From Emydura subglobosa (Eukaryota > Chordata > Testudines > Chelidae): a stretch of DNA of 64,000 nt. Where the stretch lies: positions 34,021,383-34,085,382 of the forward strand of contig ML679966.1 of the NCBI GenBank assembly GCA_007922225.1, written 5' to 3'. A program made the translations under genes and the position numbers. Below, one piece after another: positions 11,140 to 23,924 of the stretch (its first letter is position 1; each line of letters opens with the position of its first letter). Under the pieces are notes generated by a model. It ran no database searches, had not been told where the DNA came from, and saw only the letters and a program-made list of their open reading frames with translations.

Positions 11140-12800
11140 CCATTTATTATACTATATTTTTTGGGGTAGGTAGTAGTTTTCAGTAGCATGCACAGGTGGT
11201 CTGCTTTCTTGGTGGGAAAAGAGAATAAAATGAAATCACAAACAATTCACATTTGGGGAGTTCTACCAATTAATATCTGGGTGTATTGACTAAATCAGCC
11301 TGTACATTGGCTTAAAACCTGCATCCCATGCTTATTCTTGAAATAATGTGAAACATTGGAGACAATGAATTCTAAACATCAGACCTCATACATGCTTAAT
11401 AAAAGTAATACTTGACTATTGTGTAACACCATATATTTTGAAAAAGTATCTAGTGTTCAGGCTTACTATTATTCACATATAAAGATTCTGCCCTGTGTTT
11501 TGTTTTGAAGGCAGAAGAAAACCCCCCTTATAGAGCAGCCTGTGCCTGAATATTTTCAATTGTTTTAAAAACTATTATTTTGCAAGATTTTGACAAAAGA
11601 AAAGCAGAGGAATCTGAAACTTCTAATTTTTTTTTTTTTAAAGAACTGTTAAAACCACTTCAGAATTTTACAATAATTTATATTATTCAGACTAGTTCAT
11701 CTAGATTAACTAGTATAACAAGTTTTACCTGATGCTATTTTAAACAAGTGGAATTGAAAACCCCTGTAACATATGTAACCAAAATGATAGTCTCATTGCC
11801 ACTCGTAGGCATAATTGGGGGAGGGGCAGCAGAGGTGTTTCCCCCCCCCCTTAAACTGCAAGCCTTGGGTAGGCACAGAATTTGCCACTCTCCCCACATG
11901 GCCCTATTGCCCTGACTGGAGCTGGCCCCCCCAAATATAGAAGTCAAACCAAGCCTATGGTGCCACTACAAAAAGTGAAATCAAGGAGAGGAAAGCAGTG
12001 GATAACTACATTCCACTGTGTCATGCAAGTTTTAAAAAACAAATACCCCATTAACCAAAAAAACAAAACAAAAACCCAACATATTTAACAGCAATAACGA
12101 GCAACAACATGAGTTCATACCTCACAGGCAACAGCATACTGAGCTGTCAGCAAGAGAAATACCATCAAATTGAAAAGTATCATGAATAAATAAAACAAAA
12201 CTTTGTAACTTCACAGTGGGCACTTGATTCTGCCCTGTTTTGAAAAAGCACTTAACTCCATAACAGCTAGAACATGAAGCACTAAAAAGCAGTGAAAGTT
12301 GCACCATATACTGCCCTTTTCTTTTGTATCTTTGACAGATTTGTTTAAGTGTATATAATAAAATGAAAATAAAAGCCTTATTCCGGCCATCCAGTCCAAA
12401 AATGTCTTATCTCGGCATTCCATTAGCAGACATAACATACACCTGAGCAGCAATTATTAGTATTATAGGAGGAATAAATAAACAAACAATCTTCAGCCAC
12501 AACTTCAGAGTCTGAACAGTTTGGTCTACATGTGACCAGAAAAATCAAGGTTTTTTTCACACATTTCTCATATACTACTCCTGTCTCAAATTATTTGACT
12601 AATATGTATTGCATCATTTTCAGCAGACATTGCAGCACTTCATGGCATGCCTCTCAGTGAGGTTAAAGGCATGCCATTCTGTTTTTTCTGCAGTTTAGCA
12701 GCCTGTAATGAATTATCTCTGAAAGACTAATTTAATGGAGATGATCATACATCAGAATTTAAAAAAAACAGATAAAGAATGTAATTGAATAGCTAAATCG
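11140..12800. other. Unassigned intronic sequence
   Basis: It contains short homopolymer runs (T near 11630, C near 11840). I recognise no gene or repeat family. Confidence 0.4.
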
Positions 12801-12808
12801 TATGATTG

Positions 12809-13122
12809 GGGTATGTCTACACTGCAACAGAAGGTGTGTTTGCAGCTCAGGTAGGCACACCCATGCTAGTTTTAATCTAGCTAGCACAGTTAAAAATATC
12901 ATTGAAAACAAAGCATGGGCTAAAAATATCATTGAAAACAAAGCATGGGCTTCAGAGAGGGATGTACAAGCCTGCCTGGTCCCTCTGGATACATACTTGC
13001 ATTGCTAGTCCCTCCCACTGAGGCTTCACTGATATTTTTAGCCATGCTAGCTAGAATAAAGCTAGCATAGGTATGCCTACCCAAGCAGCAGTCACATCTT
13101 TAATTACAGTGTAAACATACCC
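12809..13122. mobile_element. Fold-back MITE with long imperfect inverted arms
   Basis: The ends are inverse: GGGTATGTCTACACTG on the left and CAGTGTAAACATACCC on the right. The homology continues inwards for about 100 bp per arm (for example 'catgctagttttaatctag' against the inverse of 'ctagaataaagctagcat'), so the element can fold on itself almost completely. The left half carries a 31-bp tandem duplication ('taaaaatatcattgaaaaca...', 12893-12950). No clear target duplication is visible, so the superfamily is unresolved. Confidence 0.68.
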
Positions 13123-13139
13123 AGAGAGTCAGAACTGCA

Positions 13140-13400
13140 GGGCTCTATTCCCTGCTCTCCTACAACTACCTTGATCAAAAGGAGTAAATAATGACAGTAC
13201 AAAGCACTTATATAGCACGTTCCATGTATGTATGAATTCAGTGTCAACATTTTTGTGAGGTAGATTTAATCTCTCTCTGCCCTAGTTTACCTATTTGTAA
13301 AACAGAAACAGGAGTATTTGTCTATTTCAGAGTGGTGCTGTGAAGTTTAATTAATGTTGTAAAGTCCTCTGAGATCTTTGGATGAATGGCATTATCAGGT
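13140..13400 (+). repeat. MIR-like CORE-SINE relic
   Basis: The 3' half reads as a sense MIR: 'tgccctagtttacctatttg', then 'gtgaagtttaattaatgtt' and 'ctctgagatctttggatgaa'. The 5' part is too diverged to place. It may include a second, antisense piece near 13200. Confidence 0.6.
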
Positions 13401-13547
13401 TCACAGGTTATAAACAAAGTCTTCTAAGGAGAGTCATCCATGTATGTGATCTCCTGAGTAATGTGTTTCACATTATGATCTGAAATAAACATATTTTAGC
13501 TAAGACACAAGTAGCCAGACTAGCTTCCTATTGACAATGCTTCTATA

Positions 13548-14780
13548 GATATACCTTGACTTTCAGAAAGCCTTTGACAAGGTCCCACACCATAGACTCT
13601 TAAGCAAAGTAAGCAGTCATGGGAAAAGAGGGGCGGTCCTCTCATGGATCAGTAACCGGTTGAAAAATAGGAAACAAAGGAAAGGAATAAATTATCAGTT
13701 TTCACAATGGAGAAAAATAAATGGCATGGTCCCCCAAGGATCTCTCCTGGGACCAGTGCTGTTCAAAATATTCATCAGTGAGCTAGAAAAGGGAGTGAAC
13801 AGTGAGGTGGCAAAGTTTGCACACGATACTAAATTACTCAAGATAGTTAAGTCCAAAGCTGACTTCGGAGCGTTAAAGTTCTCACCAAATTGGATGACTG
13901 GGGCAACAAAGTGGCAGATGAAATTCAATTCTGATAAATGCAAAATGATGCACATTGGAAAACATAATCCCAATTATACATGCAAAATGATGGGATCTAA
14001 ATTAGCTGCTATCACTCAAGAAAGAGATCTTGGAGTCATTGTGTATGGTTCTCTGAAAACTTCTGCTCAATGTGCAGTGGAAAACAAAACAGCTAAAAGG
14101 ATGGAACCATTAGAAAAGGGATAGATAAAAAGACAGAATATATCATATTGCCACTATATAAATCCCAGGTACCTTGAATACTGCGTGCAGTTCTGGTCAT
14201 CCCATCTCAAAAAAGATATATTAGAACTGGAAAAAGTAGAGAGAAGGGCAAAAAAAGTGATTAGGGGTATGGAACAGCTTCCATATGAGGAGAGATTAAA
14301 AAGTCTGGGACTTTTAATCTTAGAAAAGTGTTGACTAAGGGGTTATATGGTAGAGGTCTATAAAATTATGGAGGGTGTGACAAAAGTGAATGTCTATTTA
14401 CTCCTTCACATAACACATAGGCATCAGGTTTAAAACAAACATAAGGAAATACTTCTTCACAGAACACACAGTCAACCTCCGGAAGTCGTTGCCAGAGGAT
14501 GTTGTGAAGGCCAAAAGTATAACTGGGTTCAAAAAGAAAGCATTAGATAAGTTCATAGAAGATAAGTCTATCAATGGCTATTAGACAACATAGTCAGAGC
14601 CGCAACCCCTGCTGTGAGTGCATGAAACTGGAACTGGATGACAGAGGATGGATCACTTGATAATTGCCATGATCTGTTCATTCCCTCAAAAGCATCTAGC
14701 ACTGGCCATTGTTGGAAGACAGAATGCTGAGCTGGATGGACTATTGTTCTGCTCCAGTATTGCCATTCTCATGTTCTGAA
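13548..14780 (+). mobile_element. 5'-truncated CR1-like LINE
   Basis: A second, different CR1-like copy. It starts within the reverse transcriptase, runs through the ORF2 C-terminal region and 3' UTR, and ends with 'tgccattctcatgttctga' near 14779. The same terminal phrase appears in the short fragment at 22205-22283. It is less truncated in frame than the 5.4 kb copy but still defective. Confidence 0.82.
13552..14124 (+). pseudogene. CR1 ORF2 reverse-transcriptase fragment, catalytic box mutated
   Basis: A single open frame of 190 codons covers the palm. It begins YLDFQKAFDKVPHHRLLSKV (first catalytic aspartate), continues with GMVPQGSLLGPVLFKIFIS, and reaches FAHDTKLL where a live enzyme has (F/Y)ADD. 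One of the two paired aspartates is replaced by histidine, so catalysis would be lost even though the frame is open. Downstream the frame ends at a stop at 14122-14124 and the rest is frameshifted. The N-terminal half of ORF2, including the endonuclease, is absent. Confidence 0.82.
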
Positions 14781-14789
14781 GGAGTTTCA

Positions 14790-15680
14790 TGTGTGTTTAA
14801 GTTTTAGCCATGGTCTGGATAAATTACAGAAATATAAACAAAATAAATGAGCGTGGTATCAATGTACTGCAGACACACTTATTTCAGATGAAGGCACACG
14901 AATGGTTAGAATATATTTCCCAGCAAGTCAAATCTTGCCTATAGTGAATGACTATAATAAATCTAAAGTATCCTGAATACATTTTGGAGGCCATTATGAT
15001 GCCAGCACAACAAGTTATCTGGGGACAGGTATTAGCCCCCCCCCGCAAAATATAGACTATTCTACTGTTAAGTGATATAACTCTATATTGGATTAAAATG
15101 TAATGTATTTCTGGTTTGTTTGTTTGCCATTTCATGTGCACCATATTTTCTCTCTTCCAACCTTCCCTTCATTTCTTCTCTTTCTCCCTCCCCTATTTTC
15201 TATTGCTCTCTTTCTCTGAAAAATGGGTACTCAGACCTCCTCTTTTATTTTAAGACAGGAAGAGTATCTGCTTTCCTCTATTCTTCTGCATTCCACAACA
15301 AAGTGAGTGGCTCTAATCCTTGTGCACAATATCATGAGTCAGCCACAATCCCACTCACTTCCGAACAACTGCCAAAATTCAAGTAAAAGGATTGTTAATG
15401 TAAACCTCAGTGTTTATTATTTAATAATGTAAATAATCACATAATTTTGTTATGTGTTTGCCTTAATGGTGAGGTATACTTATATTTGACTAGACGGATC
15501 AAAACAGCTGTATCACAAATGTCTATTTAAATTATAGACTTTGTCAAGACCTACAAAAAGACATATCTTAGAATTTCCACTATCTTTTCTGTATTTTAAA
15601 TATCTAATTCCATAAAGAACTAGAACAGATAATAGCTTTGGAACAAGTGAGTGACCAGCTGCACATTTTTTTTATATAAT
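14790..15680. other. Unassigned intronic sequence
   Basis: A pyrimidine-rich patch lies at 15150-15240 and a C run at about 15037. No gene or known repeat is recognised. Confidence 0.4.
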
Positions 15681-15682
15681 CT

Positions 15683-16745
15683 TAGTACCTATGAGCCCTA
15701 GTCATGGATTCCATTATGCTAAGTGCTGTTCAAACAAAGGACAACAGAGAATCTCTGCCCTTATAATTTAAGTACAAGGTGTGAGACAATGGACTGATAA
15801 CAGATAAACTGACAAGGAAGCATAAAGAAAGAATTAGACAATATTGGTCGGCATGTTAGTGGACTTAACCCATCATGAAGTTTTTTGCAGGCCTCACTGC
15901 AAAGGCCAGTCTAAAGAAGAGTTTTGAAGGAGAATAATTAAGTGACTTTACAGAAGTTCCTCCTACATGTGAGGGGCAGCATAGGAGAAAGCATGAAAGT
16001 AATCATATGAAACAAGTGCCAGTGGATCCTGGCATAATGAGCCAATAGGAGGTGGAAGTCAAACTCTCAATACTGAATGAGAGATCATAGGAAGAGTAGC
16101 GATAGGCTTTGAATGGCCTTGGAAGTAAAGACAAGTAGTTTATGTTTGATGCTAATGAGAAGAGGCAGCTAGGGGAGGAACGCAAAGAGAAGGGTGATGG
16201 TCAAAGTGACAGGCTAAGAAAATGATCTTTCCAGCAGCATTTTGAATGGATATGAGCAGGTAGGGTGACCAGATAGCAAGTGTGAAAAGTCAAGACGTGG
16301 CAGTAGGTAATAGGCACCTATATAAGACAAAGCCCTGAATATCGGCACTGTCCCCATAAAATCGGGACATCTGGTCACCCTATGAGCAGGGCAAGACTGC
16401 TTTTGCCAAGGCCAGAAAACAGCATGATGAAGTAATCAAGACACAAAATGATGGAGAGCCTTTAGCTATGCAGATGGATAAGAAAGAGTGTCTTCGAGCT
16501 GTTATGGAAAAAGAATCTGGAAGATTTAAACATTGCCTAGGTGTGAGGACCTACAGAGAGGTCTGAGTCAAAGATGATGTTCAAGTTATAGGCCCAAGTG
16601 ACAGGCAAGATGATGGTGGTGTCTGCAGTGATTAAGAACAGAGATAGCGAGAAGGGTTTATCAGAGGAAGGGGAGATTAAGAGTTGGATTTTAGCCATGT
16701 TGAGTTTAAGCTGACAGCAAGGCATCCATGAAGAGGTCTAACTAG
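15683..16745 (-). mobile_element. Ancient L2-like LINE (ORF2 C-terminus and 3' UTR), antisense
   Basis: Read on minus, 16725-16537 gives an open piece with QLKLNMAKIQLLI, resembling the 'LKLNPxKTE' block at the end of L2-type reverse transcriptases. Further on (16440-16200) comes LDYF...GLGKSSLAL and IQNAAGKIIF, like the conserved 'QNAAARL' block. The 3' part (15800-15683) matches the L2-like 3' UTR phrase 'gggcagagattctctgttg...agcacttagcataatgg'. Stops are frequent. A small hAT MITE splits it at 16261-16382. Confidence 0.75.
16261..16382. mobile_element. Small hAT-type MITE inside the L2-like LINE
   Basis: The 122-bp element has inverted ends TAGGGTGACCAGATA and ATCTGGTCACCCTA, flanked by a perfect 8-bp duplication TGAGCAGG (16253-16260 and 16383-16390). 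Removing it together with one copy rejoins the L2-like sequence cleanly. It has no coding capacity. Confidence 0.88.
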
Positions 16746-16749
16746 CAAG

Positions 16750-19700
16750 CAAATCATCCCCACTTTGGAAGTTCTTCCTCAGATCAAACTAAGATAGATT
16801 TTGCCTCCAAAAGACAGAGTAACTTTTTTCCCTGCAGCCTAGTTTGATAGAGACTCTAGCATCAGAGGGTTGGTTTTTTTTTTTGGTTTTTTTTTGTAAA
16901 TTATAACTGCTGTAAAATAGATAGAAGAACAACGTTCTAGGAATGAAGGGATATAGAGTTAATTTTAATTTACTTATCATTTGTCTTCTCTCACCGAAAA
17001 TCTGCTCCTTCAGACTTTGAATCCCCCCCCCCCCTTTTTCTAGTTTCAGAGCAGACATGTTCCTCTTTTCCCCCATCCCAGTGTATGCTTTAGTCTAAGT
17101 TACCATCAATGTCTACAGTCTTCTGCCTCTGCGTTCAGGGCAAAGGTTTTCTCGGCAGTTCTCCTGGAGGAGTCTTTTCTTGATAAATTTTTGTCATCTT
17201 CTCTCCCTCCTCCAGTTTGGTCTCCAATTTACAGGGACAGGGTCTTTGGGGGAGCACTTTGAAGAACACTTTGGTCTCTCCTATCCTAGCAATAAATTCC
17301 CACCTGCTTTAATGACTGAGAGGAGCCCAGCTAACAAATGTTCTAATTTCCACATTTGGCAGCCCCGTTCACAACATATTTTATAACTTTTGTTTTGAAG
17401 TGTCTCAAAACAAACTACCTATCTGCCATTTTTACCAGAAGTTCTCAGCCTGACAGAGCATTCTATTTCTATGCTAGAAAATAAGATTATATTAGCCTAA
17501 TTCAGATCCCAAATATATAATAGAAAGATGATTTTAATACCCCGTCTTCCAAAACTAACACCAGGAGAAAGAGGAAGTGGGCTAGGAATTTCACTAACTA
17601 AGTCAACTTGGCTCTGCCTGTATTTAACAAGCAAAGTTACAGCAGTTCTTGGCCTACTGTTTTAGATAGGGGAGTGAGAAGTCTCAGAATTCAATAACTC
17701 AGCTATAGCTTCTCTCTTTGCGCACCCCTCAAAGATGCGTGAGGAAACAGAAGTAATGGCATTACTGAGTTGAGAAAGATCAATGCAATGGTTATCACTT
17801 GACAAGACTCTCTTTTGGGTTCTGAAAAAAACATAGTGATCCACTAGAAAACAGCTAGCAAAATGATTGGTAAGCAAGCCTCATAAATCTCTAAGGTAAA
17901 AAGTTACTAGTTGTGAATTGTGCTTCAGCTGGAAGAATGACTGCCAGTTTATCTAATTTACAGGAACTCGAGCCAGATGTGTTATCCATTCTCCAAGTCT
18001 CCAGAAACAACATGACAAGTACTAGCCCTAAAGAACTGTAATGGCTGAAAAAAGTCAGGCCTGGCATTTTAGTGAAGATTGAGATATACTAGGCTGGGTC
18101 AGCCACCCAAAATAGAAATCTGTACCTATCACGTTGTTAGTGGGACTTCAAAGGCTCAGCCTCTGTCCACTAACCAATAGGTTACAAGGCTAGAAAGGAC
18201 TTCCATGTGCTACTGAACTGAAGTATGGGAATTGTTGCTGAATGCTCATGTAACCGCCCAAAAAAACATGCTTCCAATCTATTTAATATAAGAGGTTCAG
18301 AGGACAGACTGCACTAGCTATGGGCGGGCTACTAACTTTAGAATCCAGAAGTTGAAAATGAAACAAAAGAGACAAAGGCAGAGGGAAAAATGCCTCACTA
18401 CAATTTAGGACCAAATAAGCCTCTTTGATTCTTAATTAGCTAGCACAAGCAATTGCTTCTACCCGGCAGGGACTGGAAATAGAGCAATTTCAGCCAGCAA
18501 GCTCTTATATAAAAGAATCACATCTCATATTTTATTAGTGTCTTTGTCTGAAACTACTGAAAAGCAAACTCATGCATGTGAACTAATATTGGTCGAAGCT
18601 GGAGAAATGCATGAACATCTAAATTGGACCGCATGAGTGAAAAGACAAGAGAACAAGACATGCACATAAATCTGAAAGGTGGCATGATGAATCAGGTAGC
18701 GAGGACTGAAAAAACTTGAAGGGGGTAGGGTCCTCTTCTTGGGCCAATCAGCTTTGAGTCATGATTATGGTATGACACCAGGAAATCCTGGCCACTAAAT
18801 GCCAAACCATTAAAAACATCCTGTTTGATATAATTAGCTTCCTGAAACAATAGCCAACACAAATCACAAAAACTCCTTATATAAACAACTTTTATGAAGA
18901 AAACAATATTTCCTCTTCACTTGGAAAGGTATCAAAATTTTTGTCCAGAATGCTTTAGATTACCAATTATTGTCCAGAATGCATCAGATTACAAATATAA
19001 TTTGGCATCTTCTACTTCACCTTTAGCACACTATGCTCATGCATTATTAGGCACAATACTGGGGGAAATAAGTGATCTCCTCAAAAGAACTCAGATGATA
19101 AATTACTTCTCCTTCCTCCCCCACAACCTATCCATAAAAGGAATCAGATAGTATGTTCTAGGAAAACATATGTTCTAGGTAAGATCATAGCTAAACATAA
19201 TTAGAGAATTTTCAGTCTCAATGCTATTAGCAAAATTCCCAACACTACTCCTTCACAACAGTAAATGCATTTTGAGAAAGTTATGCAACTACTGTAAATA
19301 TCAAGCTCTGCCTAAAAACTATGTTTACAAGAAGTGAGATTTAAATAAATATAGTTAAATAATGCTAACCAGTACCCTTATAATTAACATTGTGGGATTC
19401 TTGAGTTAACATATTGATTTCAGATCTGCTATCCAGCTGCTCCTTTCATAGTGGGTTTCGTACCAAGATTTAAGATGGTCTGTTGTCATACACATTCAAT
19501 AAAACTAGCAAACATAGCTACTGTTACTTGACTTGTATAATTAGAAATTCAGCAATTCATTCTCTGCAACACCTAACTAAAATACATTAGAAGTACATAT
19601 CCTGATGTCTCAGTTGTTTCCTCCAAAAGCTTAAGCTATAATAGCTGAATATATTAGTGAATACTGAAACTTTCAACCAATTAAACATGGCTCATTTCTT

Positions 19701-21290
19701 TTACACCAGCACTTTCTCAAAACTATCAACAAAAATTACACATTTGCAAAGAAGTTTACATTACTTAAAAATAGGTTTCGGAATACAAATAAAGTACATG
19801 ACCTACTTTACATAAGTAAAAGATCAAAGTTTATAAACAAAGACTGTTTCTCTATCTCATATTCATCTCAATGTTTAGATACCACCAGTGGTGCTATGAA
19901 AATACCAAAGATAGAGAGATGCAAGTAGAGAAATAATACAATTCTTGCCTGATTAAATGTCTTCAAAAGTTTATTGTTTATTTGAGGGAATTGGGGTGAG
20001 GAGTTCTTTAATGTCAGAAATGCTCATCTGTGTGAGATACTATTTGCAAATTTGGGAAAGTGGGGAGAAGAGAAGGAGACACTTATTTGTTTAAAATATT
20101 GAAATTAAAGATTTGAAGTCTTAGGAGAAGAACCAACATATCAAATAACTGGTTTAATATTGTGGTGTCCTCCCATTCTCATTGCTTTTCACAGTAGTTG
20201 AAATAACTCAGTCTAGTCTGATGTGTACAGGACTAGAAATGTTTGCAAGGTAACTTGGCTGCTTTTTGCTCCCATACCACCCTATGGGGTTTTGTTTGTT
20301 TGTTTGTTTTTAGTTTTTTGAGGCTACCATTTTTTTCTCCAGAATCTCACTTTTCATTTAAAAAGAAAAAAATATAAGCTTCTAGAGTTTATGGTTGCAA
20401 GGAAAAGTTTCAAAATGTAAATCAAATGTAACCAGCACAAAGATGTTAACAAATGCCTGAAACAATAGCTCTCAGAAACTTGTACTGCTGCTGGTCATCT
20501 TAATAAAGTGTTAACTCAGATCCCCAAAGATATTATAAAACCTCAACATTGTTAACTATTTCACTGCTGAGCAAAACAACAAGAAAAGAGAGGGATGTGA
20601 TATGGTAACACAAATAATAATAAACAATAATTAATAATAATTCTATCACAGATATTTGCATACTCTATGGTGAATAACTTCTCATTCTGATGCCATGAGT
20701 GATACTTTCATGAGCACTAGCCACTCATTCCTTCCTCTCCCCTCAATCTAATCACTGGGGGAACCAAAAAGCCAAAGGGGTGAATGGAGCTCATGGTGGG
20801 CATCTAAGCCCCACCAATAGGAAGCAAATCTTGCAGATATGGGACATACAAACTCCATCCCCACCCCAGAGCATTAAGAGCCTCGTCTGTTCTGATTGTG
20901 GGACCAAATGGCTCCTTGCACTGGAGGCTGTTTGCAAACTCAGGCAGACATTACTGCACAAGTTATAACTAGGTTATCGAGCTTTTCTTTGCCAACATAA
21001 GGACTAGAAACTTTTTTTTTTTTTTAAATGAAAGTTGAGATTTGGATATCATCTTATGGCTGGGAGCTGGGACTCTAGTCATGGCCTTGTGCCTATGCTT
21101 TAAACCTAACCCTATATTCGGGTCTATCCAAACCTCACTAAGAGAGAGCCATGACTAACAGAGTCCAGTGGAGCCCAAAAGAGTATGCGTGATCATACTT
21201 TGATCACCTATAAATCTGCTGTGAGTGGCATCTCATTCTGATGACTAAAGTGGCAGAACTTGGTTTGTGCACAAACTTGTGAGAGTATAA
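16750..21290. other. Unassigned intronic sequence
   Basis: This is mostly AT-rich unique-looking DNA. T runs occur at 16871-16898 and 21011-21025, a C run at 17024-17034, and a (GTTT)n run at 20290-20312. No exon with convincing splice sites and no known repeat was recognised. Confidence 0.4.
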
Positions 21291-21299
21291 TTATCCCTG

Positions 21300-21400
21300 C
21301 CAGGTCAAGCCCTCATTATATAGTGCCAAGAGGGTATGGCTCTTTACAAATGAATTCATGTCCCAAAGAGTTTACACATTCTAAGTTAAGATAAGAATAA
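21300..21400 (-). repeat. L2-like LINE 3' end fragment, antisense
   Basis: 'tatagtgccaagagggt' and 'cccaaagagtttacacattc' resemble the antisense of the L2-like 3' UTR seen at 15683-15800. Highly diverged. Confidence 0.4.
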
Positions 21401-21884
21401 CCTAAAGAAGGAGAAAAGAACAATGGGAGGAGAAGAGAGGAGAGAAATGACAAGGAAGAGGACAATATGATTTTGCAGTCATAGGATTGAGCATTTTACG
21501 GGTCTAAACATAATTGGTCCATTGCCTGTCAAAAATGGCCAAATATTTTAAAGCACTAATTTATTACAACAGCAATACTAACAATAAAAGAGTAAGACTT
21601 CATTGTCTCCAATATGCTTAGCCTTAGAAAGATACTTAAACCTAACAACAAAAAACAAGTTACGTAATTGAGTTATTTTAATCAAGAAAAATGAAAAATG
21701 CAATGAAATTAAGTTCTTAAAAATTAAAATGTTATAATGTCAGGTTGCCATTTGAATGTGAACTTCATTAAAGACTGAACAATTACAAAAGAAATATGAA
21801 ATTAAACAAATTAAAAAAAAGTATAAATGAAAAATTTATTTTAAAATGCATTTATGCTAGATAAGCGGAAGGCCAACTCTTCAA

Positions 21885-22150
21885 GTAACATGCTTTTTTC
21901 CATCTTTTACTTTATCAGATTCAATTTCTTCATCTACATCTCTGTCATCATCATTAAATTCATCAGTATCTTCTTCTTCCTCCTCATCTGATGAGTACTG
22001 AGTCTCAACTCTTCATCTGCCATTTTCTTCTCTAATCTTAAATTGTGATACACAGTCACGAGCTATCCAGAAGTGGAAGTCTTTGGTATTTTTCTGATTT
22101 TCACATGGATGTTTCCCCACACAGACCAATTTCATTCCATGCATGCAGTT
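21885..22150 (-). pseudogene. Acidic-protein coding relic (possible processed pseudogene)
   Basis: On minus, an open stretch ending at 22013 reads LVCVGKHPCENQKNT then FHFWIARDCVSQFKIREENG and a stop. After a frame change it continues (22010-21890) with a run of acidic residues: QYSSDEEEEEDTDEFNDDD, then VDEEIESD. The serine/aspartate/glutamate-rich tail looks like genuine protein-coding sequence and not random intron. I do not recognise the parent gene. A stop and a frameshift within 120 codons, with no visible splice sites, suggest a retrocopy. A Penelope tail abuts it at 22151. Confidence 0.4.
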
Positions 22151-22203
22151 TAGATGTAGCCATGTCAGTCTCAGGATATTAGAGAGACGAGGCAAGTGAG
22201 GTA
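22151..22203 (-). mobile_element. Penelope-like element 3' tail, antisense
   Basis: The antisense reads TACCTCACTTGCC...TCTCTAATATCCTGAG then ACATGGCTA, the extreme 3' tail of the Penelope family whose longer copies lie at 50760-53091 and 24597-24762. Confidence 0.65.
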
Positions 22204-22204
22204 G

Positions 22205-22283
22205 GTACCATGGGAAGTGGTGGAATCTCAGTCATTGGACGTTTTTAAAGGCAGCTGGACAGGCCCATTCTCATGTTCTTAAG
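22205..22283 (+). mobile_element. CR1-like LINE 3' end fragment
   Basis: 'gtggtggaatctcagtc', 'gtttttaaaggcagctgga' and the terminal 'cccattctcatgttctt' match the end of the CR1-like element at 13548-14780. It is very short and directly follows the Penelope tail. Confidence 0.6.
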
Positions 22284-22289
22284 ATTTTG

Positions 22290-23830
22290 ACCTTGATTTT
22301 ACCAATTTTTTTTTTTTTTTTTAAGTGCATTATTTTTGGAAGCAAGCAAAATGTTACAAACACACAAAATCCCTATGTATTGTGGGAATATTTGCCAATA
22401 CATTTGTACTTTATTATTATTATTCTATTAAATGATAAATTCATTTAAAATCAATTTAATGTTAATAAAAAGGGGCCATAATACCAATCCTAGAAAATCA
22501 AATGTTCTATTTATTTTCAGAACAGGTACAGCACAGCAAGCAGAGAGGAACAAGGTCTACCATGATGCCTGCCAATGTTATTTATTTACCTCCAGTAGTG
22601 CCTAGAGGCCCTACTAAGCAATGAGATATTTAGCAGTGAGAATAAAAATTGGGTCTCTGATGAGGATACCTGTAATGAGACCAAACACCAAATCATGAAA
22701 TGATAACTCTTGGCTTCTATTAAGCTGAATTACATTCAAGTCAGTACAAATAAAAGTCTTCATCCAGATCTCATCACCAATCTGGTTTACTCACTGATGT
22801 GATATTAAATTTTACCACAAGTAGTTACCAGATAAAAGAAAATAAAGAAGCAAGCACATTTTGATAACACCCCAAAATATTAAGCTGTTTTAGTCATTTT
22901 ATAAAATCTAGTTCACCACTGAAGCCTGCCTAAGCAGGTTCACTATACTCACAAGACACAACTTTTAAAGTGTTCTTAGCATTGGAAAAGAGAAAGTGAT
23001 TTGATAAGCAAACAGGGTTATGCACTCTTATGCTCCCGTTGTACAGCTATATCAAACAATTCTTCCCTTCACCTGCATAGATAATTTATCAATGCTCTGT
23101 TATTAGAGCTGCATTTCTTTGATAAAATGTATAGGTCAAAAAATTCAAGCAACTTGAAACAGAAATCAGTGGGACAGGCAAAATTAACTTTTCATTTTCT
23201 TTGGACAGCTGTCTTCAAATACATGTATATTTACCATTAGTTCAAATTATCTCCATTCACATTGGTTTCTAAATATGGAAGCTTATGAAATCTTCTGGCA
23301 CTTTACCAATGTTCTGTGCTATACTATAGGTCCACTATACAAGTAGCACATGAGCAAGCATTCTGATTGTTGCCAAAAAAGAAAACTAACTAACTAACTA
23401 AATAAATACATGTGAGGGAGGATTAGAGGGAGCTCAAACAGACACAGAAAAGAAAGACGTTTCTATTGGTTAATATACGGAATACTGGTTAATGTAAGAA
23501 ACAATGAAACTGCAATATGTGGTGCAGTCTCATTAATTAATTACCTAAAATTTCAGGACCAATAGCCACTTGCTTCATTATGCCACTCACCTCATTATGC
23601 CACTCCAATGGGTGATAAAACAAACTTAATCAAACTCTTGAGAATAGCTGATGTTGCAGACCCAACATAACTCTAGCATACTTCTGGATCCCCCATCATA
23701 GGGAGTTTGGACAAAACACCTATAACCATTTTATGCTTAAACTCACAGCATGGTATCAAGCATAGCCTGGCTTGATCAGATGAGTCAGTTCTTCATCTGG
23801 AATTGATGGGATAAAACTAAAGTAAAATAA
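22290..23830. other. Mostly unassigned; short L2-like piece at 22578-22630
   Basis: 22578-22630 ('ttatttatttacctccagtagtgcctagaggccc') looks like an antisense L2-like 3' end. An (AACT)n run lies near 23384-23402. The rest is AT-rich, with no gene recognised. Confidence 0.4.
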
Positions 23831-23836
23831 GACCAA

Positions 23837-23924
23837 GAGCCTGATTCTCATTTTTACTAAGTCCCTCTTTATACTGCCAGAGCAGCAGTACAAAAAGGCC
23901 TTAGTGGAAGTGAGAATCAGGACC
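23837..23924. repeat. Short palindromic repeat
   Basis: The left arm GAGCCTGATTCTCATTTTTAC is mirrored by 'gtgagaatcaggacc' on the right. The inner arms (ACTAAG...CTTAGT) also pair, giving an 88-bp hairpin. It has the form of a small fold-back MITE. Confidence 0.6.

Noticed and set aside
20780..20968. Plus-strand frame with a CSDCG-like cysteine pair
   Set aside because: A single cysteine pair with no further zinc-finger pattern and no splice support.
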